DNA of 64,000 bases from Pseudomonas wuhanensis. GTDB taxonomy: Bacteria; Pseudomonadota; Gammaproteobacteria; Pseudomonadales; Pseudomonadaceae. Positions 9,944-19,644 of this stretch are shown here, piece by piece. The translations under genes were made by a program, and so were the position numbers. The notes below the pieces were generated by a model that worked only from the letters and a program-made list of their open reading frames with translations, had not been told where the DNA came from and searched no databases. Where the stretch lies: positions 5,394,001-5,458,000 of the forward strand of contig NZ_CP117430.1 of the NCBI RefSeq assembly GCF_030687395.1, in the 5' to 3' direction. Within the stretch, counting starts at the first letter, position 1. Every line of letters begins with the position of its first letter.

Positions 9944-10623
9944 GTGAGGCTCCGGGTCACGGCGGACAACAGCTGCTCTTCATCCAGCCAACGCAGGCTG
10001 CGACCTTTGAATTGCAAGACGCCACGGGTGTATTTGGCGCTGGCTTGGGCACCGGACTGAGAGGCGACATCGAGAATGCGCTCGTCGATGGCATGAATCC
10101 CGTCCACTTCGTCCACCGGCACCACCACTGGCCCGCCGTGAGCGGCAATGATCAGCATCCGCGGCATCACCCGCGCGCCGGACGCCACGCCACTGGTGCC
10201 GTCGAGCCCCAGCAGTTCCACCAGCGACAGGCACGCCACCAAGGCACCCCGCACATTCGCCACGCCAAGCAACGCCCGGGAGCGCTGATGCGGCAAGGAG
10301 TGAATTGCCTGCAGCGGGGCTACTTCGACCAGACTGCGGGTGGCCAGGCCCAGCCATTCTTCGCCGAGGCGAAACATCAGCAGCGAGCGGGTTTTCACAT
10401 CGCTCCCGGCCACTGTGGAGACTTGCTCGCGGTCGTCCTGCTGCAACGCATAGCGGTCGAGCAAGCGTGTGGCGGCAGCCGAATACACCGCGCAATTGCG
10501 GCAATGAATGTGCTCGCTCAGCAATGGGCAGGACTTGTCGCCGTGGATACCGATGCGGTTCCAGCAGTCGTCGATGGCCAGGGCATCTTCATGGGTGACG
10601 TTCAAGGTGTCGGCGGCGCTCAT
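9940..10623 (-). CDS. wspD: WspD, CheW-like coupling protein
   Basis: One of two CheW-type adaptors that tie WspA to WspE at the membrane. Of 227 residues, the CheW domain occupies roughly 75-220 (LMFRLGEEWLGLATRSLVEV, ALLGVANVRGALVACLSLVELLG). An N-terminal extension of about 70 residues contains four cysteines (Cys20, Cys32, Cys40, Cys43: CWNRIG, CPLLSEHIHCRNCAVY), which looks like a metal-site candidate. It overlaps wspC and wspE by 4 bp on each side. The identity follows from domain plus fixed position in the operon. Confidence 0.95.
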   Translation of the reverse strand: MSAADTLNVTHEDALAIDDCWNRIGIHGDKSCPLLSEHIHCRNCAVYSAAATRLLDRYALQQDDREQVSTVAGSDVKTRSLLMFRLGEEWLGLATRSLVEVAPLQAIHSLPHQRSRALLGVANVRGALVACLSLVELLGLDGTSGVASGARVMPRMLIIAAHGGPVVVPVDEVDGIHAIDERILDVASQSGAQASAKYTRGVLQFKGRSLRWLDEEQLLSAVTRSLT

Positions 10624-11891
10624 CGTTTACGCTCACTGTCTGCGGCGCGCTCGCTGCGGGCGGCGCGGGCCTGCAATCGTCTGGCACCGGCCGTGTCGCC
10701 CTGGGACTGCAGCAAGGCGGCGAGGTGCATCAATGCGTCGGGGTGTTGCGGTTCGAGGTACAACGCCTTGCGATAAAAACCCTGGGCCTCGAGGGCGCTG
10801 CCGGCGACATCACTGAGCAGCCCCAGCCAATAGAACACCTGGGCCACCGGCTCGTGACTGCGCAAAAAACTTTCGCACGCGACGCGGGCCTCGGCGCTTT
10901 TGCCTTCGTTGGCCAGCGCGGCGATGTTCGCCAGCAGCGTGGCGGCGTCCGAAGGGGGAGCTTTGGGAGCTTGAGGCATCGGCACGACCGTCGCGAAAGG
11001 CCGAGTGCGCACTGGCGGCGGTGTCACGTTGCGCAGCGGTTGTTGCACCGGAAGCGGCGTCGGCGTCGGCACGAAGGACGCAAGCGGTTCGGGCGCGCTT
11101 TGTCGACTGAAGGCAAACGACTGCGGGATGCCAATCGAACGCATGCCGAAACGCCCCAGCAGGCTGCCCTCCGCCGGGCCGATAAACAGCACGCCATCGA
11201 CGTGGGTCAGGCGCTTGAGTACTTCGAACACTTGCTGCTGGGTCGGCTGGTCGAAATAAATCAGCAGGTTGCGACAGAACACGAAGTCATAGGGCGGCTC
11301 GTTGGCCAGCAACGCCGGATCCAGCAGATTACCGACCTGCAAACGCACCTGTTCAAGCACGCGCCCGCTGAGGCGATAGTTGTCATTTTCAGCCGTGAAA
11401 TGCCGATCGCGGAAGTCGATGTCCTGACCACGAAACGAATTCTTGCCATACAGCGCGAGCCTGGCCTTTTCCACCGACAGCGGGCTGACATCCATGCCGT
11501 CGACCTTGAACTGGTGCGGTGCCAGCCCGGCATCGAGCAATGCCATGGCGATGGAGTACGGTTCTTCGCCGGTGGAACACGGCAGGCTGAGGATCCGCAG
11601 AGCGCGCATGTTATTGATCGCCGCCAGCCGTTTGGCTGCCAGTTTCGCCAGTGTGGCGAAGGATTCCGGGTAACGGAAAAACCAGGTCTCGGGGACGATG
11701 ACCGCTTCGATCAGCGCCTGTTGTTCGTCGCGCGAGCCCAGCAGGATGTGCCAGTACTCATCGGCCGTCAGCGCCCGAGCCGCCGTGCAGCGCTGGCGCA
11801 CCGCGCGTTCGATGATCGCCGGGCCGACCGACCCCACATCCAGGCCGATGCGTTCTTTGAGGAAATCGAAAAACCTCTGATCGCTGCTCAT
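10620..11891 (-). CDS. wspC: WspC, CheR-type methyltransferase with TPR tail
   Basis: It transfers methyl groups from S-adenosylmethionine to glutamates of WspA, raising signalling, opposite to WspF. In 423 residues, an N-terminal CheR helical domain with the conserved VPETWFFRYPESF is followed by the SAM-binding fold (ILSLPCSTGEEPYSIAMALL, VFCRNLLIYFDQPTQQQVFE). A Pro/Thr-rich linker (about 265-315) and C-terminal tetratricopeptide repeats (QVFYWLGLLSDVAGSALEAQ, HPDALMHLAALLQSQGDTAG) follow. 4-bp overlaps with wspB and wspD indicate coupled translation. Confidence 0.96.
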   Translation of the reverse strand: MSSDQRFFDFLKERIGLDVGSVGPAIIERAVRQRCTAARALTADEYWHILLGSRDEQQALIEAVIVPETWFFRYPESFATLAKLAAKRLAAINNMRALRILSLPCSTGEEPYSIAMALLDAGLAPHQFKVDGMDVSPLSVEKARLALYGKNSFRGQDIDFRDRHFTAENDNYRLSGRVLEQVRLQVGNLLDPALLANEPPYDFVFCRNLLIYFDQPTQQQVFEVLKRLTHVDGVLFIGPAEGSLLGRFGMRSIGIPQSFAFSRQSAPEPLASFVPTPTPLPVQQPLRNVTPPPVRTRPFATVVPMPQAPKAPPSDAATLLANIAALANEGKSAEARVACESFLRSHEPVAQVFYWLGLLSDVAGSALEAQGFYRKALYLEPQHPDALMHLAALLQSQGDTAGARRLQARAARSERAADSERKR

Positions 11892-12424
11892 CCCTGCTCC
11901 TCAAACTGCGCCAGGTCCAACGGCGGCGAGGGAAACAACAAGGCGCGGACTTGTTCGTCCAGCAAATCGGCAACCCGCACCCGTTGCAGTAAACCCTGGG
12001 CATCTTCGCGCACTGGCCCGAGGTACGGCGCTTGGCGATTATCCAGGCCATAAGGCTGAAAATCCGCCGGGTTGCAGCGCAACGTGTCGGTGGCCTGTTC
12101 CAGAATCAGCCCGAGCAATTGCGCAGGCGTCGCCTCATCCGGCCGATAGTGCACCAGCACCAGCCGCGTGCTGGTGCGGGCCTGGGCCGGTTGGCCGAAC
12201 GTCAGGGCGCTGAGGTCGATCACCGGCACCACCGCGCCGCGCCAGGCGAACACCCCCGCCACCCAGTCCGGCGCCCGGGGAATGGGTTTCAACGGCAGTT
12301 GCGGCAGCACTTCGGCCACCTCGATGGCCTGCAAGGCGTAACGCTCGTTGCCGATGCGGAACACCAGAAACAACGATTGTTTCACCGGCATCACCGCGCC
12401 GCGTTTGACCGCGAGCTCGCTCAT
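11888..12424 (-). CDS. wspB: WspB, CheW-like coupling protein
   Basis: This 178-residue single-domain CheW adaptor (LFLVFRIGNERYALQAIEVA, VAGVFAWRGAVVPVIDLSAL) links the receptor WspA to the kinase WspE. Its start overlaps the wspA stop by one base (TGATG) and its stop overlaps the wspC start by 4 bp. It lacks the cysteine-bearing extension of WspD, so the two couplers are not simple duplicates. Confidence 0.95.
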   Translation of the reverse strand: MSELAVKRGAVMPVKQSLFLVFRIGNERYALQAIEVAEVLPQLPLKPIPRAPDWVAGVFAWRGAVVPVIDLSALTFGQPAQARTSTRLVLVHYRPDEATPAQLLGLILEQATDTLRCNPADFQPYGLDNRQAPYLGPVREDAQGLLQRVRVADLLDEQVRALLFPSPPLDLAQFEEQG

Positions 12425-14046
12425 CAGACTTTGAATCGCGAGACGCCGCCACGCAGCCCCACGGCCACCTGGCTCAGTTCATCGATGGCGAAACTGGCCT
12501 GACGCAGGGACTCGACGGTCTGGCTGCTGGCATCGCCCAACTGCACCAACGCGTGGTTGATCTGCTCGGCGCCGGTGGCCTGGGCCTGCATGCCTTCGTT
12601 GACCATCAACACCCGTGGTGCCAGCGCCTGCACCTGATGGATGATCTGCGACAGCTGCTCGCCCACCGACTGCACTTCGGACATGCCACGACGCACTTCT
12701 TCGGAAAACTTGTCCATGCCCATGACCCCGGCCGACACCGCCGACTGGATCTCGCGCACCATCTGCTCGATGTCGTAGGTGGCCACAGCGGTTTGGTCCG
12801 CCAGACGCCGCACTTCGGTGGCGACCACGGCAAACCCGCGACCGTATTCACCGGCCTTCTCGGCTTCGATCGCGGCGTTCAGGGACAACAGGTTGGTCTG
12901 GTCGGCGACTTTGACGATGGTCACCACCACCTGATTGATGTTGCCGGCCTTCTCGTTGAGGATCGCCAGTTTGGCGTTGACCAGATCCGCCGCGCCCATC
13001 ACCGAGTGCATGGTGTCTTCCATGCGCGCCAGGCCTTGCTGACCGGAACCGGCCAGCACCGATGCCTGATCGGCGGCGGTGGAGACTTCGGTCATGGTGC
13101 GCACCAGATCCCGCGAGGTGGCGGCAATTTCCCGCGATGTCGCACCGATTTCGGTGGTGGTGGCAGCGGTTTCGGTGGCCGTGGCCTGCTGCTGCTTGGA
13201 TGTCGCGGCGATTTCCGTGACCGACGTGGTGACCTGCACCGAGGAGCGCTGGGCCTGGGACACCAGCGAGGTGAGCTCGGTCATCATGTCGTTGAAGCCG
13301 GTTTCCACCGCGCCGAACTCGTCCTTGCGATCAAGATCCAGACGACTGCTGAGATCGCCGGTGCGCATGATTTCGAGGATATCCACAATGCGATTCATCG
13401 GCGCCATGATCGCGCGCATCAGCAGCAGGCCACAGAGGCCGGCGACGATGATTGCCACCAGCAAAGAGACGCCCATGCTGATTTTGGCGGCCGTTACCGC
13501 TTCACCAATGGCCAGCGTGGCTTCTTCCGCCAGATCGTGATTGCGCTCGATGAGGCTATTCAACTGCTTGCGTCCATTGACCCAGGCCGGTGTGAGCTTT
13601 TGCTCCAGAGCAAGACGCGCCTGCTCGTATTCCTTGCGCTGATAGAGGTCGAGGACGTTCGTCATTTCTTTATTGAAAGTCTGATGACGCGCTTCGAACT
13701 CGTCGAAGATGGCCTGATCGTCCACCTGAAAAATGGTCTTGCGGTAGTTGGCCATTTGCTCGTTCAAGCGCTCTTCGAAGCTCTTGTACATGGCGTGGTC
13801 GGCGGCGGTTAATTCACGACGTCCGGAAAGACCGACAATCTGCTGAGTCAGGTTATAACTGTCGACCCAGGCGCCGCGCATCATCGAACTGAAATACACC
13901 CCGGGAACCGCATCGGTACGGACCCTTTCTTCGCTGGCCTCGATCTTCATCAACCGGGAAAAAGACACCACGACCATCAACAGCATGATCGCGATAATCA
14001 CCGCAAAGCTCGCCAAAATGCGTTGGCGCAACGTCCAGTTCTTCAC
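12424..14046 (-). CDS. wspA: WspA, methyl-accepting chemoreceptor for surface contact
   Basis: The receptor of the Wsp system forms lateral clusters and responds to surface-associated stress. Its 540 residues show TM1 at about 10-31 ([20 protein letters not shown]), a periplasmic four-helix-bundle sensor, and TM2 at about 190-212 ([18 protein letters not shown]). A HAMP domain, a long coiled-coil signalling domain and the hairpin tip ([20 protein letters not shown]) follow. It is the first gene of the operon; the promoter should lie in the 215-bp REP-rich gap upstream. No binding site could be assigned there. Confidence 0.97.
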   Translation of the reverse strand: MKNWTLRQRILASFAVIIAIMLLMVVVSFSRLMKIEASEERVRTDAVPGVYFSSMMRGAWVDSYNLTQQIVGLSGRRELTAADHAMYKSFEERLNEQMANYRKTIFQVDDQAIFDEFEARHQTFNKEMTNVLDLYQRKEYEQARLALEQKLTPAWVNGRKQLNSLIERNHDLAEEATLAIGEAVTAAKISMGVSLLVAIIVAGLCGLLLMRAIMAPMNRIVDILEIMRTGDLSSRLDLDRKDEFGAVETGFNDMMTELTSLVSQAQRSSVQVTTSVTEIAATSKQQQATATETAATTTEIGATSREIAATSRDLVRTMTEVSTAADQASVLAGSGQQGLARMEDTMHSVMGAADLVNAKLAILNEKAGNINQVVVTIVKVADQTNLLSLNAAIEAEKAGEYGRGFAVVATEVRRLADQTAVATYDIEQMVREIQSAVSAGVMGMDKFSEEVRRGMSEVQSVGEQLSQIIHQVQALAPRVLMVNEGMQAQATGAEQINHALVQLGDASSQTVESLRQASFAIDELSQVAVGLRGGVSRFKV

Positions 14047-14095
14047 AGTCAGTCCTCGGTGCGGTTCAAATTGCGGGGGAGTATAGCCGAGGGCC

Positions 14096-14262
14096 TGTGG
14101 GAGCGGGCTCGCTTGCGAAGAACGATTATTGGGTTATGCGGTATCGCTGAAGACGCCTTCGCGGGCAAGCCTCGCTCCTACGGGTTAGCGTCCGAACAAC
14201 GATGGTGTGTTCGACAATTCACTGTAGGAGCGAGGCTTGCCCGCGAAGGCGGTCTGAAGACT
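14096..14262. repeat. REP cluster upstream of wspA
   Basis: Three REP cores: TGTGGGAGCGGGCTCGCTTG near 14097, CGCGGGCAAGCCTCGCTCCT near 14160 and its inverse AGGAGCGAGGCTTGCCCGCG near 14225. They sit between wspA and the 3' end of the DUF533 gene. Confidence 0.85.
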
Positions 14263-14984
14263 TACACCGAAGCCTGACGCACCTGTTTCTCCAGCTCTGC
14301 CTTCAACCCCGGCTCCAGCTTCAACTGCCGCGCCAGCTCATCAAGGTAGGACTTCTCCATGAAGTTCTCCTCATTTACCAGCATCACACTGGCGATGTAC
14401 ATTTCGGCGGCCATTTCCGGCGTACTGGCGGCGCGGGCGACATCGGCCGGGTCCAGCGGTTTGTTGAGTTCGGCGTGCAGCCAGTGTTGCAGCTCCTGAT
14501 CATTGTCGAGCTTGCTGAACTCGCCTTCGATCAATTGACGTTCACGCTCATCGACATGACCGTCAGCCTTGGCCGCGGCGACCAACGCCTTGAGGATCGC
14601 CTGGCTGTGCTGCTCAACCTGAGCCGCCGGCAAGCGGTCGATCGTTTGCGGCTCGGTTGTGGTTGCGGTGCCCTGCTGGGCCTGCCAGTTGCCATACGCC
14701 TTGTAGGCAATCACGCCCAATGCCGCGAGACCGCCGTAGATAGCCACTTTGCCGCCGACCTTGCGCACCTTCTTGTTGCCGAGCAACAGGCCCATGGCGC
14801 CAGCCGCCAGAGCACCGCCGCCGGCACCTGAGAGCAAACTGCCGAGACCGCCGGAACTACCGCTGCCGCCGAGCAAACCGCCCAAACCACCGGTGGACGC
14901 TTTGTTCTGGGCGCCGCCGGCCTTGTTCTGCAACAGATCCTGACCGGATTTGAGTAGTTGATCGAGCAATCCACGAGTGTTCAT
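14262..14984 (-). CDS. DUF533 / TerB-like inner-membrane protein
   Basis: Start ATG 14984 (MNTRGLLDQLLKSGQDLLQN) is preceded by GGAGG with 6-nt spacing, so the open extension to 15098 is discarded; the product is 240 residues. The first third is amphipathic, followed by a Gly/Ser/Ala-rich linker and a hydrophobic segment (KVAIYGGLAALGVIAYKAYG, about 90-110). The C-terminal half is a tellurite-resistance TerB-like helical domain (LVAAAKADGHVDERERQLIE) with the typical acidic KADGHVDERE metal-binding-like loop. This matches the DUF533 (E. coli YebE-like) family. The role is unknown. Confidence 0.85.
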   Translation of the reverse strand: MNTRGLLDQLLKSGQDLLQNKAGGAQNKASTGGLGGLLGGSGSSGGLGSLLSGAGGGALAAGAMGLLLGNKKVRKVGGKVAIYGGLAALGVIAYKAYGNWQAQQGTATTTEPQTIDRLPAAQVEQHSQAILKALVAAAKADGHVDERERQLIEGEFSKLDNDQELQHWLHAELNKPLDPADVARAASTPEMAAEMYIASVMLVNEENFMEKSYLDELARQLKLEPGLKAELEKQVRQASV

Positions 14985-15311
14985 TTTGCTGCCTCCACGA
15001 ATTCGGGTTAACCGGATCTTTAAGGCCACCAGCCTAGATCGAAAGTGCCCGACGTCTCTCGATGAGAGTGCTTCCAGATGTTGCTCACGTTTAGGCAAAC
15101 AGGCTGGAACGCCCTCCAGGAATCTATTTCATCGAATGCAGCCTTTGAGATTTGTCGACCGTGGAACCGCGCACTAGGCTGGATAAATCCATAAGACAGC
15201 CCGGTCTCAATCTGCCTCTCACAAAGCGCACTAAGCTAATAACAAGCCACTCACGGCGCATCACCCCGTTCAACACTGCCCCGACCATAATTTAAAGAAG
15301 AGGGTTCACCC
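14985..15311. other. divergent intergenic region between the DUF533 gene and the ydc operon
   Basis: 327 bp hold the divergent promoters of both genes. I see a good ribosome site for the plus-strand gene (GAGGG, 8 nt before ATG 15312). I could not assign a convincing -35/-10 or -24/-12 pair, and I see no repeat or ORF with coding character. Confidence 0.5.
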
Positions 15312-16463
15312 ATGCTTGTGCACAAGACCGCACTGCTCAGTGCAATCACCACAGCACTGCTGGCCAGCGCCAGCCTGCAGGCCGCCGAGCCGCTGAAAGC
15401 CGTCGGCGCCGGCGAAGGTCAGTTGGATATCGTGGCCTGGCCCGGCTATATCGAACGGGGCGAGACCGACAAGGCCTACGACTGGGTCAGCGGTTTCGAG
15501 AAGGAAACCGGCTGCAAGGTCAACGTCAAGACCGCCGGCACGTCCGATGAAATGGTCACCCTGATGGCCAAGGGCGGTTACGACCTGGTGACGGCGTCCG
15601 GCGACGCCTCCCTGCGCCTGATCGCCGGCAAACGTGTGCAGCCGATCAATACCGCACTGATCCCCAACTGGAAGAATCTCGACCCGCGCCTGAAGGATGC
15701 ACCGTGGTATGTGGTCAACAAGCAGACCTACGGCACCCCCTATCAGTGGGGCCCGAACGTGCTGATGTACAACACCAACGTGTTCAAACAGCCGCCCACC
15801 AGTTGGGGCGTGCTGTTCGAGGAGCAGAAGCTGTCCGACGGCAAGTCCAACAAGGGCCGCGTGCAAGCGTATGACGGCCCGATCTACATCGCGGACGCAG
15901 CGCTTTACCTGAAAACCGCCAAGCCGGAACTGGGTATCACGGATCCTTACCTGCTCGACGAAAAACAGTACAAGGCCGTTCTCGACCTGCTGCGCGCCCA
16001 GCAAAAGTTGATCCATCGCTACTGGCACGACACCACTGTGCAAATGAGTGACTTCAAGAACGAAGGTGTGGTGGCGTCCAGCTCCTGGCCCTATCAGGTT
16101 AATGGCCTGATGAACGAGAAACAGCCAGTCGCCTCGACCATCCCCAAAGAAGGCGCCACCGGATGGGCCGACACCACCATGCTGCACGCCGAGGCCAAGC
16201 ACCCGAACTGCGCTTACAAGTGGATGGACTGGTCGCTCACGCCGAAGGTCCAGGGTGATGTGTCTGCCTGGTTCGGCTCGCTGCCGGCGGTCCCGGCGGC
16301 GTGTAAGGCAAGCGAACTGCTGGGAGCCGAGGGTTGCAAGACCAACGGTTTCGACCAGTTCGAAAAGATCGCCTTCTGGAAAACCCCGCAGGCTGAGGGC
16401 GGCAAGTTCGTGCCTTATAGCCGCTGGACCCAGGATTACATTGCGATTATGGGAGGCAGGTAA
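15312..16463 (+). CDS. ydcS: periplasmic polyamine-type ABC substrate-binding protein (YdcS-like)
   Basis: This is the solute receptor of the ABC importer encoded by the next three genes. Its 383 residues begin with a Sec signal peptide (MLVHKTALLSAITTALLASA, cleavage near SLQAA|E). The mature protein has the PotD/PotF-type fold (LDIVAWPGYIERGETDKAYD, YQWGPNVLMYNTNVF). E. coli YdcS has almost the same length and identical operon order. Family knowledge suggests polyamine or aminobutyraldehyde-related ligands; the exact ligand is inferred from the downstream dehydrogenase. A 225-bp gap with a REP pair separates it from the ATPase gene, a usual way to give the binding protein more mRNA. Confidence 0.88.
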   Translation: MLVHKTALLSAITTALLASASLQAAEPLKAVGAGEGQLDIVAWPGYIERGETDKAYDWVSGFEKETGCKVNVKTAGTSDEMVTLMAKGGYDLVTASGDASLRLIAGKRVQPINTALIPNWKNLDPRLKDAPWYVVNKQTYGTPYQWGPNVLMYNTNVFKQPPTSWGVLFEEQKLSDGKSNKGRVQAYDGPIYIADAALYLKTAKPELGITDPYLLDEKQYKAVLDLLRAQQKLIHRYWHDTTVQMSDFKNEGVVASSSWPYQVNGLMNEKQPVASTIPKEGATGWADTTMLHAEAKHPNCAYKWMDWSLTPKVQGDVSAWFGSLPAVPAACKASELLGAEGCKTNGFDQFEKIAFWKTPQAEGGKFVPYSRWTQDYIAIMGGR

Positions 16464-16476
16464 CACACCGGCCCCT

Positions 16477-16610
16477 GTGGCGAGGGAGCTTGCTCCCGCT
16501 GGGTGGCGAAGCCGCCCCAAAACCAACCAATGCGGTCTATCAGGCAAACCGCATTTACCCTTTTTGGGAGTGCTACGCACTCCAGCGGGAGCAAGCTCCC
16601 TCGCCACAAA
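16477..16610. repeat. REP pair between the binding-protein and ATPase genes
   Basis: CTGTGGCGAGGGAGCTTGCT near 16477 is mirrored by AGCAAGCTCCCTCGCCACA ending near 16610. It can fold into a large mRNA hairpin just after the ydcS-like stop codon. Confidence 0.85.
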
Positions 16611-16688
16611 AGCACACCGATTCAGATTTTTCAGAAGTCCAGGCTGGGGCCGCTGTGAGAACTCTCGCCTTTTTGGAGCACCACACCC

Positions 16689-17726
16689 ATGACGCTTGCA
16701 GTCCAGTTCACCAACGTTTCCCGTCAGTTCGGCGAGGTGAAGGCCGTTGACCGGGTTTCTATCGATATCCAGGACGGCGAGTTCTTTTCCCTGCTGGGCC
16801 CCTCCGGCTCGGGTAAAACCACTTGCCTGCGCCTGATCGCCGGTTTCGAACAACCGAGCGCCGGCTCCATCCGTATTCATGGCGCCGAAGCCGCCGGACT
16901 GCCGCCGTATCAGCGTGACGTGAACACCGTGTTCCAGGATTACGCACTGTTCCCGCACATGAACGTACTCGACAACGTCGCCTACGGGTTGAAAGTCAAA
17001 GGTGTCGGCAAGTCCGAACGCCAAAAACGCGCCGAAGAAGCCCTCGATATGGTCGCCCTCGGCGGCTACGGCGAGCGCAAACCGGTGCAACTCTCCGGCG
17101 GCCAGCGTCAGCGTGTGGCCCTGGCCCGCGCGTTGGTCAATCGCCCTCGCGTGTTGTTGCTCGACGAACCTTTGGGCGCCCTTGATCTGAAACTGCGCGA
17201 GCAAATGCAAGGCGAGCTGAAGAAGCTGCAACGCCAGCTCGGCATCACGTTTATCTTCGTCACTCACGATCAGACCGAAGCGCTGTCGATGTCCGACCGC
17301 GTGGCGGTGTTCAACAAGGGCCGCATCGAACAAGTCGACACGCCGCGCCATCTCTACATGAAACCTGCGACCACCTTTGTCGCCGAATTCGTCGGCACGT
17401 CCAATGTGATTCGCGGCGATCTGGCCCGGCAGTTGAGCGGAAATCCACAGCCGTTCTCGATCCGCCCGGAACACGTGCGCTTCGCCGAAGGCCCGCTGGC
17501 CAGTCATGAAATCGAAGTCAGCGGCCTGCTGCACGACATCCAGTACCAGGGCAGTGCCACCCGCTATGAACTGAAACTGGAAAACGGCCAGACGCTGAAC
17601 ATCAGCCAGGCCAATGTCCAGTGGCTGGACGTCAGCGCGCAACACCAGACTGGGCAACGCGTCAGCGCTCGTTGGGCGCGTGAAGCGATGATCCCGCTGC
17701 ACGACAATGTTGTGGCCGGGGTGTGA
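16689..17726 (+). CDS. ydcT: polyamine-type ABC transporter ATP-binding protein (YdcT-like)
   Basis: The ATPase of the importer has 345 residues. It carries Walker A GPSGSGKTT (about residue 38), Q loop VFQDYALFPHMN, signature LSGGQRQRVALARAL, Walker B VLLLDEPLGALD and switch His in FVTHDQTEALSM. The C-terminal regulatory TOBE-like domain (IRPEHVRFAEG) is typical of PotA-type proteins. The stop at 17724 is followed one base later by the permease start, so translation is probably coupled. Confidence 0.93.
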   Translation: MTLAVQFTNVSRQFGEVKAVDRVSIDIQDGEFFSLLGPSGSGKTTCLRLIAGFEQPSAGSIRIHGAEAAGLPPYQRDVNTVFQDYALFPHMNVLDNVAYGLKVKGVGKSERQKRAEEALDMVALGGYGERKPVQLSGGQRQRVALARALVNRPRVLLLDEPLGALDLKLREQMQGELKKLQRQLGITFIFVTHDQTEALSMSDRVAVFNKGRIEQVDTPRHLYMKPATTFVAEFVGTSNVIRGDLARQLSGNPQPFSIRPEHVRFAEGPLASHEIEVSGLLHDIQYQGSATRYELKLENGQTLNISQANVQWLDVSAQHQTGQRVSARWAREAMIPLHDNVVAGV

Positions 17727-17727
17727 G

Positions 17728-18675
17728 ATGAACAGCGTGGCGCCCCCTCGAACCCCGACAAGCGGCTCGCCGTTGCGCCGGTTTTCGAACTTGCTGTACC
17801 GCCGGCCGAACCTGTATCTGTCGCTGCTGCTGGTGCCGCCGTTGCTGTGGTTCGGTGCAATCTACCTCGGCTCGCTGTTGACGTTGTTGTGGCAAGGCTT
17901 CTACACCTTCGATGACTTCACCATGGCGGTCACGCCCGACCTGACCCTGGCGAATTTCACCGCGCTGTTCCAGCCGTCGAACTTCGACATCATCCTGCGT
18001 ACCCTGAGCATGGCCATCGTCGTGTCGATCGCCAGTGCAATCGTGGCGTTCCCGATCGCCTATTACATGGCGCGCTACACCAGCGGCAAGACCAAGGCAT
18101 TTTTCTACATCGCGGTGATGATGCCGATGTGGGCCAGTTACATCGTCAAGGCCTACGCCTGGACCTTGCTGCTGGCCAAGGGCGGCGTGGCCCAGTGGTT
18201 CGTTCAGCACCTGGGGCTGGAGCCGGTGTTGCAGTTCGTGCTCGGGATTCCGGGTGTCGGTGGCAGTACCCTGTCGACCTCGCATCTGGGGCGGTTCATG
18301 GTGTTCGTCTACATCTGGCTGCCGTTCATGATCCTGCCGATTCAGGCTTCGCTGGAACGTCTGCCGCCGTCGCTTCTGCAAGCCTCGGCGGACCTCGGCG
18401 CCAAGCCGCGTCAGACTTTCATGCAAGTGATTCTGCCGCTGTCGATTCCGGGGATCGCCGCCGGTTCAATCTTCACCTTTTCGTTGACCCTGGGTGACTT
18501 CATCGTGCCGCAACTGGTGGGCCCGCCGGGTTACTTCATCGGCAGCATGGTCTACGCCCAGCAAGGAGCGATCGGCAATATGCCGATGGCCGCGGCCTTC
18601 ACGCTGGTGCCGATCGTGCTGATCGCCATTTACCTGTCCATCGTCAAACGTCTGGGGGCTTTCGATGCGCTCTGA
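17728..18675 (+). CDS. ydcU: ABC transporter permease 1 (YdcU-like)
   Basis: This 315-residue inner-membrane permease has about six transmembrane segments, beginning [20 protein letters not shown]. The cytoplasmic EAA-type loop reads [20 protein letters not shown], which docks the ATPase. The frame opens at 17707, inside the ATPase gene, but ATG 17728 with GGGGTG upstream gives the normal start MNSVAPPRT. It overlaps the second permease gene by 11 bp. Confidence 0.92.
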   Translation: MNSVAPPRTPTSGSPLRRFSNLLYRRPNLYLSLLLVPPLLWFGAIYLGSLLTLLWQGFYTFDDFTMAVTPDLTLANFTALFQPSNFDIILRTLSMAIVVSIASAIVAFPIAYYMARYTSGKTKAFFYIAVMMPMWASYIVKAYAWTLLLAKGGVAQWFVQHLGLEPVLQFVLGIPGVGGSTLSTSHLGRFMVFVYIWLPFMILPIQASLERLPPSLLQASADLGAKPRQTFMQVILPLSIPGIAAGSIFTFSLTLGDFIVPQLVGPPGYFIGSMVYAQQGAIGNMPMAAAFTLVPIVLIAIYLSIVKRLGAFDAL

Positions 18676-19489
18676 TGCTTCATCTCAAGATCGGGCATCC
18701 CTGGGCCTGCGCATCGCCGCCTGGGGCGGGTTGATGTTCTTGCACTTCCCGATCCTGATCATCTTCCTCTACGCCTTCAACACCGAAGACGCGGCGTTCA
18801 GCTTTCCGCCCAAGGGCTTCACCCTGAAGTGGATCGGCGTGGCGTTCTCCCGGCCGGACGTGCTGGAAGCGATCAAGCTGTCGTTGCAAATCGCCGCCGT
18901 CGCTACATTGATTGCGCTGATCCTAGGCACCCTCGCGTCTGCGGCGTTGTACCGGCGGGATTTCTTCGGCAAGCAAGGCATCTCGCTGATGCTGATCCTG
19001 CCGATTGCCCTGCCGGGGATCATCACCGGGATCGCGCTGCTGGCAACCTTCAAGACCTTGGGGATTGAGCCGGGGATGTTCACCATCATCGTCGGTCACG
19101 CGACCTTCTGTGTGGTGATTGTCTACAACAACGTCATCGCCCGCTTGCGCCGCACTTCATACAGTTTGATCGAAGCCTCGATGGACCTCGGCGCCGACGG
19201 TTGGCAGACCTTCCGCTACATCGTCCTGCCAAACCTCGGCTCGGCGTTGCTGGCTGGCGGCATGCTGGCGTTCGCCTTGTCGTTCGACGAAATCATCGTC
19301 ACCACCTTCACCGCCGGCCATGAACGCACCTTGCCGCTGTGGCTGCTCAACCAGCTCAGCCGCCCACGGGACGTGCCGGTGACCAACGTCGTGGCGATGC
19401 TGGTGATGATGGTGACCATGCTGCCGATCCTCGGGGCCTATTACCTGACCCGGGGTGGCGAAAGTGTTGCGGGCAGTGGCGGGAAATAA
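18665..19489 (+). CDS. ydcV: ABC transporter permease 2 (YdcV-like)
   Basis: The second half of the heterodimeric channel has 274 residues and about six transmembrane helices ([36 protein letters not shown]). Its EAA loop reads [20 protein letters not shown]. Its start lies 11 bp inside ydcU, and a REP pair follows before the dehydrogenase gene. It resembles PotI/YdcV permeases. Confidence 0.92.
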   Translation: MRSDASSQDRASLGLRIAAWGGLMFLHFPILIIFLYAFNTEDAAFSFPPKGFTLKWIGVAFSRPDVLEAIKLSLQIAAVATLIALILGTLASAALYRRDFFGKQGISLMLILPIALPGIITGIALLATFKTLGIEPGMFTIIVGHATFCVVIVYNNVIARLRRTSYSLIEASMDLGADGWQTFRYIVLPNLGSALLAGGMLAFALSFDEIIVTTFTAGHERTLPLWLLNQLSRPRDVPVTNVVAMLVMMVTMLPILGAYYLTRGGESVAGSGGK

Positions 19490-19522
19490 CGGACAACTCA
19501 TTTCCCAATGTGGAAACCGGAC

Positions 19523-19601
19523 CCTGTGGAGCGAGGCTTGCCCGCGAAGCTTTTGACATTCTTGAGGCCGCCTTCGCGGGCAAGCCTCGCTCCTACAAAG
19601 G
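19523..19601. repeat. REP pair before the dehydrogenase gene
   Basis: CTGTGGAGCGAGGCTTGCCC at about 19523 faces GGGCAAGCCTCGCTCCTACA ending near 19601, an inverted pair in the 155-bp gap between ydcV and patD. Confidence 0.85.
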
Positions 19602-19644
19602 CCGGTTCCGACAAAAAAACAACAGCTTCGATGAGGACATAGCC

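Noticed and set aside
15306..17702. 798-codon minus-strand frame opposite the ydc genes
   Set aside because: It crosses a REP pair and an intergenic gap, has no family-like sequence, and opposes two certain ABC transporter genes.
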